From Thermosynechococcus sp. NK55a (GTDB lineage Bacteria > Cyanobacteriota > Cyanobacteriia > Thermosynechococcales > Thermosynechococcaceae): a stretch of 64,000 nucleotides of DNA. The position numbers were made by a program, and so were the translations under genes. Below the pieces are notes generated by a model, which saw nothing but the letters and a program-made list of their open reading frames with translations, made no database searches and had not been told where the DNA came from. The DNA lies in contig NC_023033.1 in assembly GCF_000505665.1 (NCBI RefSeq), positions 1,702,313-1,766,312 of the forward strand, given 5' to 3'. Below are positions 63,389-64,000 of the stretch, in pieces; positions within the stretch are counted from its first letter, which is position 1, and every line of letters starts with the position of its first letter.

Positions 63389-64000
63389 CTAGGGCTGAGG
63401 AAGGGCAGATTGCTCCAGTTGGCTCATCAGTGCCCGCAGGGGGGGCTTGGCCAATAGGGTTTGCGTATCCGCCACCAAGCGATCGCCCCAGAGGTTCTCC
63501 CGTTGAAACTCCACCGTGCCGTAGCGACTATCGAGACGCAGCGCCTCCTCTGCGAGTTGTATTGCCCTTTCTTCCTGCCCCAGGCGAAGGAGAGCCGTGG
63601 CCAAAGCCAGTTTAGGCTCACTGGCCTTGGGGTCAATGTCTGCCGCCTGTTCCCAGTTCTTTGCCGCCTGCTGAATCCTGCCTTGCTCATAGAGCACCAA
63701 ACCAATGTTGGTGTAGGCTGGCCAAAACTGGCGATCCAAACGCAGGACACGACGGTATTGAGCGATCGCCTGCTCCTTTTCTCCCAGTTTGAGATAGGCG
63801 TTGCCCAGATTAAACCATTCCTCTGTGGCATCGGGTTTGAGAGCCAATCCCTGGGCGATTGCCCGCACCGCTGCCCCGTACTGTCCTAGGCGAAAGTGGG
63901 CAGTGCCTAGGTTGAAATAGGCGGCTGGATTTTTGGTATTCAGTTTCAAGGCCTGCTCTAGGGCAGGAACAGCCTCCTGAGGTTGATTGACCGTGAGATA
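63389..64000 (-). CDS. TPR repeat protein, truncated by the window edge
   Basis: Four or more tetratricopeptide repeats of 34 residues (AAYFNLGTAHFRLGQYGAAVRAI; EWFNLGNAYLKLGEKEQAI; WPAYTNIGLVLYEQGRIQQA; KLALATALLRLGQEERAI), then a C-terminal tail ending SALPQP. The open frame continues upstream beyond base 64000, so the N-terminus is missing. TPR proteins mediate protein contacts; in cyanobacteria many assist photosystem assembly, but nothing here assigns a role. The stop lies one base before the GNAT gene start. Confidence 0.85.
   Translation of the reverse strand, partial: YLTVNQPQEAVPALEQALKLNTKNPAAYFNLGTAHFRLGQYGAAVRAIAQGLALKPDATEEWFNLGNAYLKLGEKEQAIAQYRRVLRLDRQFWPAYTNIGLVLYEQGRIQQAAKNWEQAADIDPKASEPKLALATALLRLGQEERAIQLAEEALRLDSRYGTVEFQRENLWGDRLVADTQTLLAKPPLRALMSQLEQSALPQP

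Noticed and set aside
1-64000. CRISPR arrays, prophage, rRNA or biosynthetic gene clusters.
   Set aside because: No regularly spaced identical repeats, phage structural genes, rRNA sequence or NRPS/PKS-type modules were seen.

Overview
The window is chromosomal DNA from a thermophilic unicellular cyanobacterium, most likely Thermosynechococcus (inference). The signs are allophycocyanin ApcF, the photosystem II proteins PsbM, CyanoQ and CyanoP, a DNA polymerase III alpha subunit divided by a cyanobacterial split intein, squalene-hopene cyclase, and very frequent copies of the HIP1 octamer GCGATCGC. Genes are tightly packed on both strands. There is no rRNA operon, CRISPR array, prophage or intact insertion sequence.

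Layout. 0-9 kb: shc, an M48 protease, a frameshifted cysK, tRNA-Ser(CGA), a decayed restriction-modification gene, pyrR, uvrB, apcF and ispF. 9-24.7 kb: a pentapeptide-repeat gene divergent from a CmpR/CcmR-type LysR regulator, a carboxylesterase, a phytol-kinase-like gene, wecB, a BFN-domain gene, an aldo/keto reductase with an Fe-S tail, a class IV aminotransferase, DUF1825, a pdxA-rps1 pair, mscL, a sugar-binding lipoprotein, kup and two metabolic enzymes. 24.7-33.2 kb: psbM, thiO, tmk, dnaE-N with the N-intein, psbQ, rqcH, an RDD gene, rpmG and rpsR. 33.2-36 kb: an IS630 fossil, then zinc uptake genes znuA-znuC behind a Zur-like box, and a NUDIX gene. 36-43.5 kb: hydrolase, DUF4912 protein, sufS, dnaE-C with the C-intein and small genes. 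43.5-47.4 kb: rsmH, ftsL-like, ftsI, cyanoP and tRNA-Ala(CGC). 47.6-61.7 kb: exoD, DUF6464, glgP, MoxR plus DUF58, a secreted TPR-CHAT protein, a second DUF58 and a thioredoxin-like gene. 61.8-64 kb: recA, a GNAT acetyltransferase and a truncated TPR gene.

Photosystem II assembly or stability genes (psbM, psbQ, cyanoP) lie within 23 kb among housekeeping genes. The two DnaE halves lie on the same strand only about 10.6 kb apart, with the C-half upstream of the N-half.

Two patterns stand out. First, at least six otherwise conserved genes are broken or lose their natural start by what looks like one missing base, mostly in A or C runs. This points to homopolymer undercalls in the assembly, or less likely to genuine slippage. 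Second, five convergent gene pairs share a four-base overlap in which each gene's stop lies within YTAR. I found no convincing new defence or biosynthetic system. The nearest candidate is the MoxR/DUF58/TPR-CHAT/DUF58 neighbourhood at 53-60.8 kb.
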